Shown in pieces: positions 9,111-17,850 of a stretch of DNA of 64,000 bases. Both the position numbers and the translations under genes were made by a program. Origin of the DNA: Haloflavibacter putidus (lineage in GTDB: Bacteria > Bacteroidota > Bacteroidia > Flavobacteriales > Flavobacteriaceae); contig NZ_VIAR01000014.1 of NCBI RefSeq assembly GCF_006546625.1, positions 1 to 64,000 of the forward strand, read 5' to 3'. Within the stretch, counting starts at the first letter, position 1; each line of letters begins with the position of its first letter. The notes beneath the pieces were generated by a model. The model was not told the origin of the DNA. It saw only the letters and a list, made by a program, of their open reading frames with translations, and ran no database searches.

Positions 9111-12100
9111 TTAAGGTTTTATAATTTTTATAGTTTCTTGGGTTTTGGTAGTAGCATTGTGCAATACTAAATAATAGATACCGCTAGGGAAGTCTAAGCC
9201 GTTAACCTGCAATTTCCCATTTTGAGATTCAAGCGTCTTGGCTAGCACCGTTTGGCCTAGTACATTGTATATTTTTACGGAATAATTAGTATCTGCTTGT
9301 CTTCCCAATTCAATAAAAAGCTGGTTATTTTTGATTGGATTAGGATAATAAGAGCGTATAGTCTTTTCAAGATTATCAGTTGCCAAATCGTTGTTTGTAA
9401 AACGCAAGCTAAAACGGTCTGTAGCTGTGCTTAATGCATTACCGTCTACTTGAAAACTAATGCTGTTACCACCGGCATTTAATAAAGTAGTGCTTTCTAA
9501 ATAATTGTCTTCCAAATATACCGGTATATCTAGATTGGAAACGTTAATATGTAGTACATAGTTTTCGTTGCGATATTGGTTAATGTCTAAAGCCAAAACT
9601 TCACCTTCTGTTGGGAGGAAACGTTTTTCCATTCCTAGTAAAATGCCATTTTCTGCGCGAGAAAGATTTTCATCTAAATTAGATAATTTTGGCGCGTCTT
9701 TATACGTAATGGCATTATCAAAATTAGAAGAAAAATTAATCTTTAAACGATCAGAATAAGAATATCCGTTATCGAAAGCTTCTTCCGTAAAGAGGTATAA
9801 TTGAATATTTTTAGCTATGGAAGTTGTATTAGTAGTTTCTGAACGAAACACTGAAGTTCCAGCTTGATTGACGTTTTTATAACTTTCTTTAAATTGTATT
9901 GCCGGTTGTATATTCTGATTGGCCGTTACAAAAAATGCAGCTTGCATAGGTTGTAAAAACCGATTTGCTTCTGATGTTCCACCAGTGCCATTTGGTAGTA
10001 TTTCGGTAGATAAATCGTCTACATCTATTATCACATAAGCACCACGGCCACCAGGTTCACCTACGGTTGGATTTCCACCTAAAGTAGGATCGTAAATATA
10101 AAAGTGTCTTCCCGCGTTTTTGGTGTTTGGGTCGTTTAATACCTTGCGCATATCTACTGCTGCAGCATACGGATTTCCAAATGCATTAAAATCTCCTTGT
10201 GTAACGCTAAAATTGGAAGTAAAGGCTTTATCACCTTGCACAATTGTTCCTTTTGCTCTTATTTTTGTATTGGTTGGTGCAGCAGCGTTAGAAGTCACAT
10301 TTATAGCCCGGCTTCCTCTTACCATTAACAAATACGGTTCCCCTGCAGTTAATGTATTAGCAAGCGTATTGGTAATCGCTGTCCAATTTTGTGTAGGGTT
10401 ATCAAATTGAAATAAAGAAGGATTTCCGCTTGGTGTGGCGTCCAAACCGTTATTGCCGGTAGTAGAGCCCGTTATATGCGTGCCGTAGCCATTATTTGGG
10501 TTTTGGAAATCACTATCTGTTGTGCCGGTATTATTAGAGCCTTCTTGCCAGTTTGCATTGATGCTGGTAGTAGTTGTTACCGGAGAACTTACCATTCTGA
10601 ATGCCCGTCTAGCGGGAAAACATTGCTCGGTTGTAATTTTACCTGAAACAACACCGGTAACTGGCGCTACTTGTCCCATTGTTAGGGTAGCAAAATCACA
10701 GGTTAACGTAATTTGATCATTGGTAGACAATGTACCTTCTTTTACTTGAAGTACTTCGCTTATTTTTAAAGCTTGTAAAACATCTAATCCAAAAGAGTTT
10801 TCCAGCGTTAAATTAGCTAATTCGCCGTTAGCAATTAGATTATTCTGAATAGTTTGCGTGGCAATGCCGGTAAAATATAAAGTAGAACCGGGAGCATCTC
10901 CAAAAATTTGCGCGCCGCCATTGGGGTTGAAACTTATGTCGCCGCTAATGTTAAATAAAAAACCATTTAAATCTAAGCTGCTGCCAATTTGTAAAGTAAA
11001 ATTTTTAGCTCCGGTGTTAGAATTTAACTGAGGGTAATTGGTTGCGCCGGTAGGAATGATAACATCAAAGTTCGCATTGGGTACTTCGTTATTAGACCAA
11101 TTTCCAGGCTTGTCCCAATCGGTATCAATATTACCTGTCCAGACTGCAGAAGTACAATTGGGACCAGTAATTGTTGTCGTAATTGCTGGTTCTAAGCTAG
11201 TACTTTCAAAAATTATTTTATGGTCACCGCCAACTTCAAAACTTAAATCATCAAAAACAACTTGTCCATTGGAGTCGGTTTGTTTTGTAGTTGTGCCAAG
11301 TAAAACTCCGGCACCTGTATAAATAGATGCGCTAACACTATAACCGCTTTGCTGAATTGCAAAACCATTAAAATCTTGCAGTTCTAAAGAAATATTCGAA
11401 TTTAAAACGCCATTACAGTCGGCATTGCTAGCAGAACTTAGAATTTCTAATTTACTGGCTACGCTAATTGCTTCTTCATTATAGGCTAAAAAAGCTGGAT
11501 CAGATGTCCCGCCTGAGGTATATACTATAGCTGCCGCGTTTTGATAGTTTGTATTGGTAATGCCCATTGTAGATAATTCTGCTGCAAAAAACCTAATATT
11601 TCTACTCGTGTTATGAAGCCCGGAATTAGTTTGGGTACTGTTAAAATTATAATAGTCTGCAGTCCAAGACGCAAGCGGCGGATTTGCAGAAGTATTCATC
11701 TGAATGGTTATTTCGTTACCGACCGTATTTCCAGAGCCGTCTACGAATTTAATTTTATCTATATTATTACCGGAAGGAGTAGCAATATTAGAAATTACGA
11801 TATCTGGCGTTCCGTCTCCAATTTTACTTTGCGTAATGCCGTTAGAACTTAATTGAAAAGTAGAAGTCGTACCTGGATCTATATTGGCTATTCCGGTACC
11901 CAGATCTAAACCTCTTGGGCCGTCTGTAAGAAAATATGCAGCTTCTGAACCATCTGTAATTGCAGGAAACGGATTTTGATTACCATTATCCACACCGTTG
12001 TCTATACCATCATAAATCTGACCTAAACCTATGTAGGCGCTGGAAGAATTGATGTTTGCCAATTCTGCCAGAGGTAAAGCCCGGTAATTTTCAGCAATAA

Positions 12101-12329
12101 AACTAACGCCTTGATTGGTTAAAATAGCATCGTTAACGCCCGTGGAATATGTATTTCCGTTGTATTCAAAACCTAATAAATGATGTGAATTTATCGGTTT
12201 TACTGAATTGATGTTGCCTTGAAAGGAAGACCAGTAGCCTTGATAATCTGTGTAAATTCCGGTTACCTGAGCTTTAAGCCCAATACAAGTGAAAATCGAT
12301 AAAAGAATTAATACATAGTATTTTTTCAT
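9111..12329 (-). CDS. Giant secreted T9SS type A substrate (1072 aa), first gene of the array
   Basis: The signal peptide (about 1-21, CIGLKAQ) is followed by a ~270-residue N-terminal region I do not recognise. Next come an Ig/Big-like strand-rich module (about 290-390, ending TITGPNCTSAVWTG) and a WDKPGNWSNNEVPN segment typical of Bacteroidota repeat proteins. The TTEQCFPARRAFRM half shared with the two giants downstream follows. The last ~80 residues (YPNPIKNNQLFIEL, LGQTVL, SGIYYLVL) form the type A T9SS sorting domain. A promoter lies about 40 nt upstream and no terminator is seen before 909, so this gene probably heads a five-gene transcript. The different N-termini on a common C-terminal half suggest one display scaffold carrying different heads. 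Confidence 0.87.
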   Translation of the reverse strand: MKKYYVLILLSIFTCIGLKAQVTGIYTDYQGYWSSFQGNINSVKPINSHHLLGFEYNGNTYSTGVNDAILTNQGVSFIAENYRALPLAELANINSSSAYIGLGQIYDGIDNGVDNGNQNPFPAITDGSEAAYFLTDGPRGLDLGTGIANIDPGTTSTFQLSSNGITQSKIGDGTPDIVISNIATPSGNNIDKIKFVDGSGNTVGNEITIQMNTSANPPLASWTADYYNFNSTQTNSGLHNTSRNIRFFAAELSTMGITNTNYQNAAAIVYTSGGTSDPAFLAYNEEAISVASKLEILSSASNADCNGVLNSNISLELQDFNGFAIQQSGYSVSASIYTGAGVLLGTTTKQTDSNGQVVFDDLSFEVGGDHKIIFESTSLEPAITTTITGPNCTSAVWTGNIDTDWDKPGNWSNNEVPNANFDVIIPTGATNYPQLNSNTGAKNFTLQIGSSLDLNGFLFNISGDISFNPNGGAQIFGDAPGSTLYFTGIATQTIQNNLIANGELANLTLENSFGLDVLQALKISEVLQVKEGTLSTNDQITLTCDFATLTMGQVAPVTGVVSGKITTEQCFPARRAFRMVSSPVTTTTSINANWQEGSNNTGTTDSDFQNPNNGYGTHITGSTTGNNGLDATPSGNPSLFQFDNPTQNWTAITNTLANTLTAGEPYLLMVRGSRAINVTSNAAAPTNTKIRAKGTIVQGDKAFTSNFSVTQGDFNAFGNPYAAAVDMRKVLNDPNTKNAGRHFYIYDPTLGGNPTVGEPGGRGAYVIIDVDDLSTEILPNGTGGTSEANRFLQPMQAAFFVTANQNIQPAIQFKESYKNVNQAGTSVFRSETTNTTSIAKNIQLYLFTEEAFDNGYSYSDRLKINFSSNFDNAITYKDAPKLSNLDENLSRAENGILLGMEKRFLPTEGEVLALDINQYRNENYVLHINVSNLDIPVYLEDNYLESTTLLNAGGNSISFQVDGNALSTATDRFSLRFTNNDLATDNLEKTIRSYYPNPIKNNQLFIELGRQADTNYSVKIYNVLGQTVLAKTLESQNGKLQVNGLDFPSGIYYLVLHNATTKTQETIKIIKP

Positions 12330-12369
12330 ATTTACGCAATTTAATGTACTTCTATACCGTACAGTCTAA

Positions 12370-12396
12370 CAAATTTAAAGTCAATAGTTTGCTCAA
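12370..12396 (-). promoter_or_regulatory. Promoter of the T9SS giant/mini array
   Basis: Read on the minus strand, TTG (12394-12396), 16 nt, then TAAATTTG (12370-12377) match the Bacteroidota -33/-7 consensus TTG/TAnnTTTG. The element lies about 40 nt before the ATG at 12329. Confidence 0.6.
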
Positions 12397-12618
12397 TAGG
12401 TCGAGTTCTACTATTTTAGTTAAAGTGTAGAAAAAAATCGATGAAATGCACTCAATATCGTTTAAAGGTGGTTGAATTTATGTAATTACGAGCAATTTAT
12501 GTTAAAATTTATGATTTTCACGTGTTAGAGGTAGGTTTTGCGGATTTTTAGTTAATAATATTAATAAAAAATAATAAGTTGTGTAGGGTCATTGTTTATT
12601 TAACGTCTCTATGTAAAA

Positions 12619-12652
12619 AAAGTTGGAGTACTATAAAAGTAACTCCAACTTA
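12619..12652 (-). terminator. Terminator of the acyl-CoA dehydrogenase gene
   Basis: AAGTTGGAGT pairs with ACTCCAACTT across a ~12-nt loop. On the minus strand the hairpin runs directly into a T tract. Confidence 0.75.
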
Positions 12653-12742
12653 TTAAAGCTTTTATCTTCTAAAAGAGATAAAACGGTAATAGGATATATT
12701 TCCTAAAACGGCAATTTATCTTCTTTAAAATGTAAAAGTAAA

Positions 12743-13885
12743 TTAATCTTTTAGTAAGCCACGCGAAATAACAATCTTCTGTATTTCAGAAGTGCCTTCG
12801 TATATCTGGGTAATTTTTGCATCGCGCATTAGGCGTTCTACGTGGTATTCTTTTACATAACCGTTACCGCCGTGAATTTGTACAGCTTCTACACTAGCGT
12901 TCATAGCGGTACGTGATGCATGTAATTTTGCCATTGCCCCGCTCATATCATAATTATTACCTTGGTCTTTATCCCACGCAGCTTGCATCACCAAATGTCT
13001 GGCGGCGTGAATTTCGGTATACATATCTGCTAATTTGAAGGCGATAGCTTGGTGGTTGCAAATCTCGGTACCAAAAGCTTTTCTTATTTTAGAATATTCT
13101 CTAGCCAATTCATAAGCTCCACTGGCAATACCCAGAGCTTGAGCAGCAATTCCTATTCGTCCTCCAGAAAGGGTTTTCATTGCAAATTTAAATCCGAACC
13201 CATCGTCTCCAATTCTATTTTCTTTAGGAACTTTTACATCATTAAAATTAAGCGTATGTGTATCGCTTCCTCTAATTCCTAATTTCTGTTCTTTTGGGCC
13301 TACTTCAAACCCATCCCAACCTTTTTCTACGATAAAAGCATTAATGCCTTTATGTTTTTTCTCACGGTCTGTTTGGGCAATTACCAAATAATAATCAGCA
13401 CTGTTTCCGTTGGTAATCCAGTTTTTAGTACCATTTAAAACGTAATGGTCTCCTTTATCTATTGCGGTAGTTTTTTGCGATGTCGCATCACTACCAGCTT
13501 CCGGTTCGCTCAAGCAAAAAGCTCCAATCGACTCTCCGGTGGCTAATTTTTCTAAGTATTTGTCTTTTTGTTCTTTTGTTCCGTAAGTCTCCAGTCCCCA
13601 ACAAACTAAAGAATTGTTTACCGAAACGATAACCGAGGAAGAAGCGTCTATTTTGGAGAGTTCTTCCATTGCCAATACATACGAGATCGTATCCATACCG
13701 CCACCGCCGTAATCCGGTGAAACCATCATTCCTAAAAAGCCAAGTTCCCCCATTTTCTTTACTTGTTCTGTAGGGAAGCTTTGCTTCTCATCTCTCTCTA
13801 TAACACCTGGTAACAGCTCGTTTTTAGCAAAATCGCGGGCTGCATCCCTAATCATTATGTGCTCTTCCGTAAGCTTAAAATCCAT
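12743..13885 (-). CDS. Acyl-CoA dehydrogenase (short-chain/butyryl type)
   Basis: At 380 residues this is the family's usual length. It is an FAD flavoenzyme that makes the trans-2-enoyl-CoA in fatty-acid or branched-chain amino-acid breakdown and passes electrons to ETF. Visible signatures are FCLSEPEAGSDA (family signature 1), WITNG, GIRGSDTH, IAAQALGIA and the C-terminal QIHGGNGY. The catalytic base is Glu363 in QIYEGTSEIQ, the position used by short-chain acyl-CoA dehydrogenases. The exact chain-length preference cannot be read from sequence. It is a single gene with its own promoter and terminator, divergent from anmK. Confidence 0.93.
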   Translation of the reverse strand: MDFKLTEEHIMIRDAARDFAKNELLPGVIERDEKQSFPTEQVKKMGELGFLGMMVSPDYGGGGMDTISYVLAMEELSKIDASSSVIVSVNNSLVCWGLETYGTKEQKDKYLEKLATGESIGAFCLSEPEAGSDATSQKTTAIDKGDHYVLNGTKNWITNGNSADYYLVIAQTDREKKHKGINAFIVEKGWDGFEVGPKEQKLGIRGSDTHTLNFNDVKVPKENRIGDDGFGFKFAMKTLSGGRIGIAAQALGIASGAYELAREYSKIRKAFGTEICNHQAIAFKLADMYTEIHAARHLVMQAAWDKDQGNNYDMSGAMAKLHASRTAMNASVEAVQIHGGNGYVKEYHVERLMRDAKITQIYEGTSEIQKIVISRGLLKD

Positions 13886-13925
13886 CTAATCTATTTTTGT
13901 TTATGATATATTTAATGAAACGCTA

Positions 13926-13956
13926 CAAATATAGCTTTTAACTGTCAAATTTTCAA
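13926..13956 (-). promoter_or_regulatory. Promoter of the acyl-CoA dehydrogenase gene
   Basis: On the minus strand, TTG (13954-13956), 20 nt, then TATATTTG (13926-13933). The start codon is at 13885. Confidence 0.6.
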
Positions 13957-13981
13957 TAAATATTACTTAATTTCACAGATT

Positions 13982-15061
13982 ATGAAAAAACAAAGTTATA
14001 CCGTAGTAGGGGTTATGTCCGGTACTTCCCTTGACGGAATAGACCTTGCTTGGGTAAAATTTGAGTTGCAAAACAACCAATGGAAAATACAACTACTTGC
14101 AGCGCAAACCCTTGCCTATACCGAAACTTGGCAAAAGCGACTACAAAATGCAGTTTCTTTATCTGGTTTTCAAATAGAAGAATTAGATAAGGATTATACG
14201 CTTTATCTAACCGATATAATTAGTACGTTTTTAAAAGAAAATAAAATTGAAAATTTAGATGCTGTTTGCAGTCACGGGCACACTGTTTTGCACCAACCAC
14301 AAAAAAAGCTTACCAAACAAATAGGTAATTTGCCAAAATTAGCGCAATTAATACAAGAGCCTGTCGTGTGCGATTTTAGAACGCAAGATGTAGCATTGGG
14401 CGGACAAGGAGCGCCTTTAGTACCCATTGGAGATGCTTTACTCTTTACGGAATATGATTTTTGTTTAAACCTTGGCGGCTTTGCAAATCTCTCTACCGTA
14501 AAAAACAGAAAGCGTATAGCTTATGATATTACCGCCGTAAACACCGTTCTTAATTTTCTGGCCAAGCAATTAGGAGAAAAATTTGATTGTGATGGAAAGC
14601 TGGCTGCTTCGGGTAAAATAAACCAAGAATTACTTAAAAAATTAGATGCCGTTGCTTTTTATCAACAAAAACCTCCAAAATCTTTAGGTATAGAATGGGT
14701 AGAAGCTACTATTTTACCTTTACTGAAAGCTTCAAACGCTACAACTGCTAATAAAATGGCTACTTATAATGCGCATATTTCTACTCAAATAGCGACCAAT
14801 TTATCTACTTCTCAAAAAACTACTTGCTTGGTCACAGGCGGCGGAGCCTTCAATAAACATTTAATAAAAAGTATTGCTGCAAAAACCAAAACCCGTTTAG
14901 TTTTACCTGCTTCACAAATAATCGATTTTAAAGAAGCAATAATTTTTGGTTTGTTGGGCGTTTTAAAGTTACGAGACGAAATCAACGTGTTTCAGAGCGT
15001 TACCGGAGCTTCTAAAGACCACGTTGCAGGAAAAGTTTATTCTTATCGAAAATCTTCTTAA
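13982..15061 (+). CDS. anmK: Anhydro-N-acetylmuramic acid kinase
   Basis: This 359-residue kinase phosphorylates and opens 1,6-anhydro-MurNAc from turned-over peptidoglycan to give MurNAc-6-phosphate, a cytoplasmic step of wall recycling. The N-terminal GVMSGTSLDGID (10-21) is the diagnostic AnmK phosphate/sugar loop. VCDFRTQDVALGGQGAPLVP and NLGGFANLS follow, as does the C-terminal LVTGGGAFN nucleotide-binding turn. The length is normal for the family. It is divergent from the acyl-CoA dehydrogenase and about 60 nt before the amino-acid dehydrogenase, which has its own -7 element. One exact copy of the CTTTACGGAA word lies inside at 14443. Confidence 0.95.
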   Translation: MKKQSYTVVGVMSGTSLDGIDLAWVKFELQNNQWKIQLLAAQTLAYTETWQKRLQNAVSLSGFQIEELDKDYTLYLTDIISTFLKENKIENLDAVCSHGHTVLHQPQKKLTKQIGNLPKLAQLIQEPVVCDFRTQDVALGGQGAPLVPIGDALLFTEYDFCLNLGGFANLSTVKNRKRIAYDITAVNTVLNFLAKQLGEKFDCDGKLAASGKINQELLKKLDAVAFYQQKPPKSLGIEWVEATILPLLKASNATTANKMATYNAHISTQIATNLSTSQKTTCLVTGGGAFNKHLIKSIAAKTKTRLVLPASQIIDFKEAIIFGLLGVLKLRDEINVFQSVTGASKDHVAGKVYSYRKSS

Positions 15062-15089
15062 TAAAGTGTTAAGAAGTTTAGGCTTTGTT

Positions 15090-15097
15090 TATCTTTG
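15090..15097 (+). promoter_or_regulatory. -7 element of the amino-acid dehydrogenase gene
   Basis: TATCTTTG matches TAnnTTTG and lies 27 nt before the ATG at 15125. No TTG is found at the ideal -33 spacing. Confidence 0.45.
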
Positions 15098-15124
15098 TGC
15101 AACCCAAAAATCAGCAAACTTATA

Positions 15125-16351
15125 ATGAAAGAATTACTTAGAAAATACGAAAAAAAGCAACCGGAAATTGTTTTTAATTGGAAAGACCCAGAAACCGAGG
15201 CAGAGGGCTGGACGGTAATCAATTCTTTACGGGGCGGAGCAGCTGGTGGCGGCACCAGAATGCGTAAAGGTCTCGATAAAAATGAGGTTTTATCGTTAGC
15301 AAAAACAATGGAGATAAAATTTACCGTCTCGGGGCCGGCAATTGGTGGTGCTAAATCGGGTATAAATTTCGATCCGACAGACCCGCGAAAAGAAGGTGTT
15401 TTAAAAAGATGGTTTAAAGCTGTTTCTCCGCTTTTGAAAACATATTATGGTACCGGTGGCGACATGAATGTAGACCAACGTACAGATGTTATTCCCATTA
15501 CGCAAGGTTATGGCGTGAGTCATCCGCAAGAGGGGGTATTTCAAGGACACTTTCAAACCAGTGAGCAAGAAAAAGAAATTAGAATAGGGCAACTCCGCAA
15601 AGGGGTTTCCAAAATAATAGAAGAAACAAAGTTTCTTCCTAATACACAAAAGCAATATACAATTGGCGATATGGTTACCGGTTTTGGAGTTGCCGAAGCG
15701 GTAAAGCATTATTATACTATTTACAACAAAGATATAATAGGTAAAAAAGCTATTGTACAAGGTTTTGGCAATGTAGGCGGCGCGGCCGCTTTTTATTTGG
15801 CACAAATGGGCGTTCGCGTGGTTGGAATTATAGATAAAAACGGTGGACTAATAAAAGAGGATGGTTTTGGTCTAGAAGAAATAAAAGAGCTTTATGAAAA
15901 TCGAAAAGGCAATGCGCTGTATGCAGATAAGATGCTTTCTTTTCATAAAGTTAATGAGGAAATCTGGAAAATGGGAGCTCAAATTTTTGCGCCCTGTGCG
16001 GCTTCCAGACTGGTTACTAAAAATCAGGTAGAAAGTATGGTAAATAATGGTTTAGAAGTTATTTCTTCTGGAGCTAATGTCCCTTTTGCAGATAAAGAAA
16101 TATTTTTTGGTTCTATAATGGAGTATACAGATGAACGAGTAGCTTTACTACCGGACTTTATTTCCAATTGTGGTATGGCACGCGTTTTCAATTACCTTAT
16201 GCAAGAAGATGCAGTTATAACAGATTCTGCTATTTTTGAAGATACTTCGGCTACTATAAAGGACGGTATACAGCGTATTTACGATAAAAACCCTGAAAAT
16301 TCTAACCTAAGTAAAACGGCTTTCGAGATAGCCCTAAAACAACTTTTATAG
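15125..16351 (+). CDS. Glu/Leu/Phe/Val dehydrogenase family protein
   Basis: This 408-residue NAD(P)-dependent amino-acid dehydrogenase interconverts an amino acid with its 2-oxoacid and ammonia. The N-terminal half has GGxxGGGTRMRKGL and KFTVSGPAIGGAKSGINFDP, which carries the catalytic lysine region. The C-terminal Rossmann domain has the VQGFGNVGGAAAFY dinucleotide fingerprint. The sequence is somewhat divergent from standard GdhA, so whether glutamate or a branched-chain amino acid is used is open. I chose the start at 15125, not an upstream in-frame codon at 15095, because a -7 promoter box occupies 15090-15097 and the family begins with a short KELLRKYE-type helix. Confidence 0.85.
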   Translation: MKELLRKYEKKQPEIVFNWKDPETEAEGWTVINSLRGGAAGGGTRMRKGLDKNEVLSLAKTMEIKFTVSGPAIGGAKSGINFDPTDPRKEGVLKRWFKAVSPLLKTYYGTGGDMNVDQRTDVIPITQGYGVSHPQEGVFQGHFQTSEQEKEIRIGQLRKGVSKIIEETKFLPNTQKQYTIGDMVTGFGVAEAVKHYYTIYNKDIIGKKAIVQGFGNVGGAAAFYLAQMGVRVVGIIDKNGGLIKEDGFGLEEIKELYENRKGNALYADKMLSFHKVNEEIWKMGAQIFAPCAASRLVTKNQVESMVNNGLEVISSGANVPFADKEIFFGSIMEYTDERVALLPDFISNCGMARVFNYLMQEDAVITDSAIFEDTSATIKDGIQRIYDKNPENSNLSKTAFEIALKQLL

Positions 16352-16360
16352 TTTTTTGAA

Positions 16361-17740
16361 ATGACAAGTTTAGTAATCGTAATCTTTGTGCTGGGTTATT
16401 TAACCATCACATTGGAACATCCGTTAAAATTAGACAAAGCCGTTCCCGCCTTGCTCATGGGAACCCTAATGTGGGCCATTTTATCTATCGGCTTTAATTA
16501 TGGTTGGTTTGATATTATTAATTATAAAGGAGACGTGTTTAGCCTTATTGAAGGCGAATCTGCCCAAGATGCCTACGGTTTTAAAAGAAACCTTATGCAT
16601 CACTTTAGCGAAATAGGTGAAATTCTGTTCTTTTTGCTTGGTGCGATGACCATTGTAGAAATTATAGATTTACACCGTGGTTTCGGGATAATCAAAAAAG
16701 TAATTCAGCCTAAAAGCAAACGGAAACTTCTTTGGATAATGGGTATTCTAGCCTTTGTTCTTTCAGCAATAATAGACAACCTAACCGCTACAATAATTTT
16801 AATGACACTATTACGAAAAATAGTGGCGCGTAAGCAATACCGCATTTGGTATGCCGGTCTTATTGTAATTGCGGCCAACGCCGGCGGAGCCTGGTCTCCA
16901 ATTGGAGATGTTACTACCACTATGTTGTGGATAGGAGGCAAAGTGACCGCTTTAGGATTGTCTGAATATGTTATCGTGCCTTCTATATTATGTTTTATTG
17001 TACCGTTTTTTATTGCTTCCAGAATGAAAGCATTTAAAGGCAAAGCTATACGAAAAGAATTAATCGTACACGAAGATATGGAGCGTTTGCTAAGTAGTAA
17101 AACTATGTTATACGTAGGATTGTCTGCAATTGTTTTTGTGCCAATTTTTAAAGGCATTACCGGTTTACCGCCTTATTTGGGTATGATGTTTAGTTTAGGC
17201 GTAGTGTGGTTGGTTTCAGAATATATTCAACCGGTTAAAAACCTTCCGAAAAGACAGAAATACTTATACTCTACACACCGGGCGCTTTCTAAAATTGAAT
17301 TTTCCAGTATTTTATTTTTCTTAGGAATCTTACTGGCTGTAGCAGCTTTACAAAGCATGGTTTTTGGTGATATAGAAGGCGTGCAAGTAGGTACTTTGCG
17401 TTATGCGGCAGAAAGTATATCTAACACAATTCCTAATATGGATGTGGTGGTTATACTGTTGGGAGCTTTATCTTCTTTAATAGATAATGTGCCAATGGTG
17501 GCTGCAACAATGGGTATGTATACGTTTGAAGTAGATAGTCCTATTTGGCATTTTATAGCTTATTCTGCCGGGACCGGTGGTAGCTTGCTTATTATTGGCT
17601 CTGCAGCCGGCGTAGCCGCAATGGGTATAGAGAAAATAGATTTTATTTGGTATTTAAAAAAAATAAGTTGGTTAGCCTTAATCGGGTTTTTATCTGGAGG
17701 GCTAGTCTTTATATTTATTGAGAAATTTTTATATAGTTAA
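16361..17740 (+). CDS. nhaD: Na+/H+ antiporter NhaD
   Basis: A 459-residue polytopic inner-membrane protein of the NhaD/ion-transporter superfamily exports Na+ (or Li+) against H+, as expected in a marine or salt-adapted bacterium. About a dozen hydrophobic segments are visible. Family signatures include TLEHPLKLDKAVPALLMG at the N-terminus, AIIDNLTATIILMTLLRK, NAGGAWSPIGDVTTTMLW and the matching C-terminal SLIDNVPMVAATMGMY with GTGGSLLIIGSAAGVA. These two half-repeats hold the Asp-Asn residues used for ion exchange. It starts 9 nt after the amino-acid dehydrogenase stop, so it is probably co-transcribed. Confidence 0.93.
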   Translation: MTSLVIVIFVLGYLTITLEHPLKLDKAVPALLMGTLMWAILSIGFNYGWFDIINYKGDVFSLIEGESAQDAYGFKRNLMHHFSEIGEILFFLLGAMTIVEIIDLHRGFGIIKKVIQPKSKRKLLWIMGILAFVLSAIIDNLTATIILMTLLRKIVARKQYRIWYAGLIVIAANAGGAWSPIGDVTTTMLWIGGKVTALGLSEYVIVPSILCFIVPFFIASRMKAFKGKAIRKELIVHEDMERLLSSKTMLYVGLSAIVFVPIFKGITGLPPYLGMMFSLGVVWLVSEYIQPVKNLPKRQKYLYSTHRALSKIEFSSILFFLGILLAVAALQSMVFGDIEGVQVGTLRYAAESISNTIPNMDVVVILLGALSSLIDNVPMVAATMGMYTFEVDSPIWHFIAYSAGTGGSLLIIGSAAGVAAMGIEKIDFIWYLKKISWLALIGFLSGGLVFIFIEKFLYS

Positions 17741-17764
17741 AATTTCAAAGCTAAAAAATTGCTA

Positions 17765-17772
17765 TAAATTTG
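17765..17772 (+). promoter_or_regulatory. -7 element of the exbB operon
   Basis: TAAATTTG matches the -7 consensus. It lies about 80 nt upstream of the exbB start. No clear -33 TTG is seen. Confidence 0.4.
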
Positions 17773-17850
17773 CCTTTAGGGAAGTAAAATTTTAGAAACC
17801 GGATAATTTAAGCCGGGAAAACACGTTATTCAACTTAAACACTACTATTT

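Larger units (their letters stand above)
12330..12742. other. 413-nt intergenic region without a gene
   Basis: Apart from the array promoter (12370-12396) and the acyl-CoA dehydrogenase terminator (12619-12652), this is AT-rich DNA with no open frame, repeat or RNA gene that I can support. Confidence 0.6.

Noticed and set aside
9568-11852. Several + strand open frames of 60-96 codons opposite the giant T9SS genes
   Set aside because: They mirror conserved minus-strand coding with normal protein features, and have no start signals or families.
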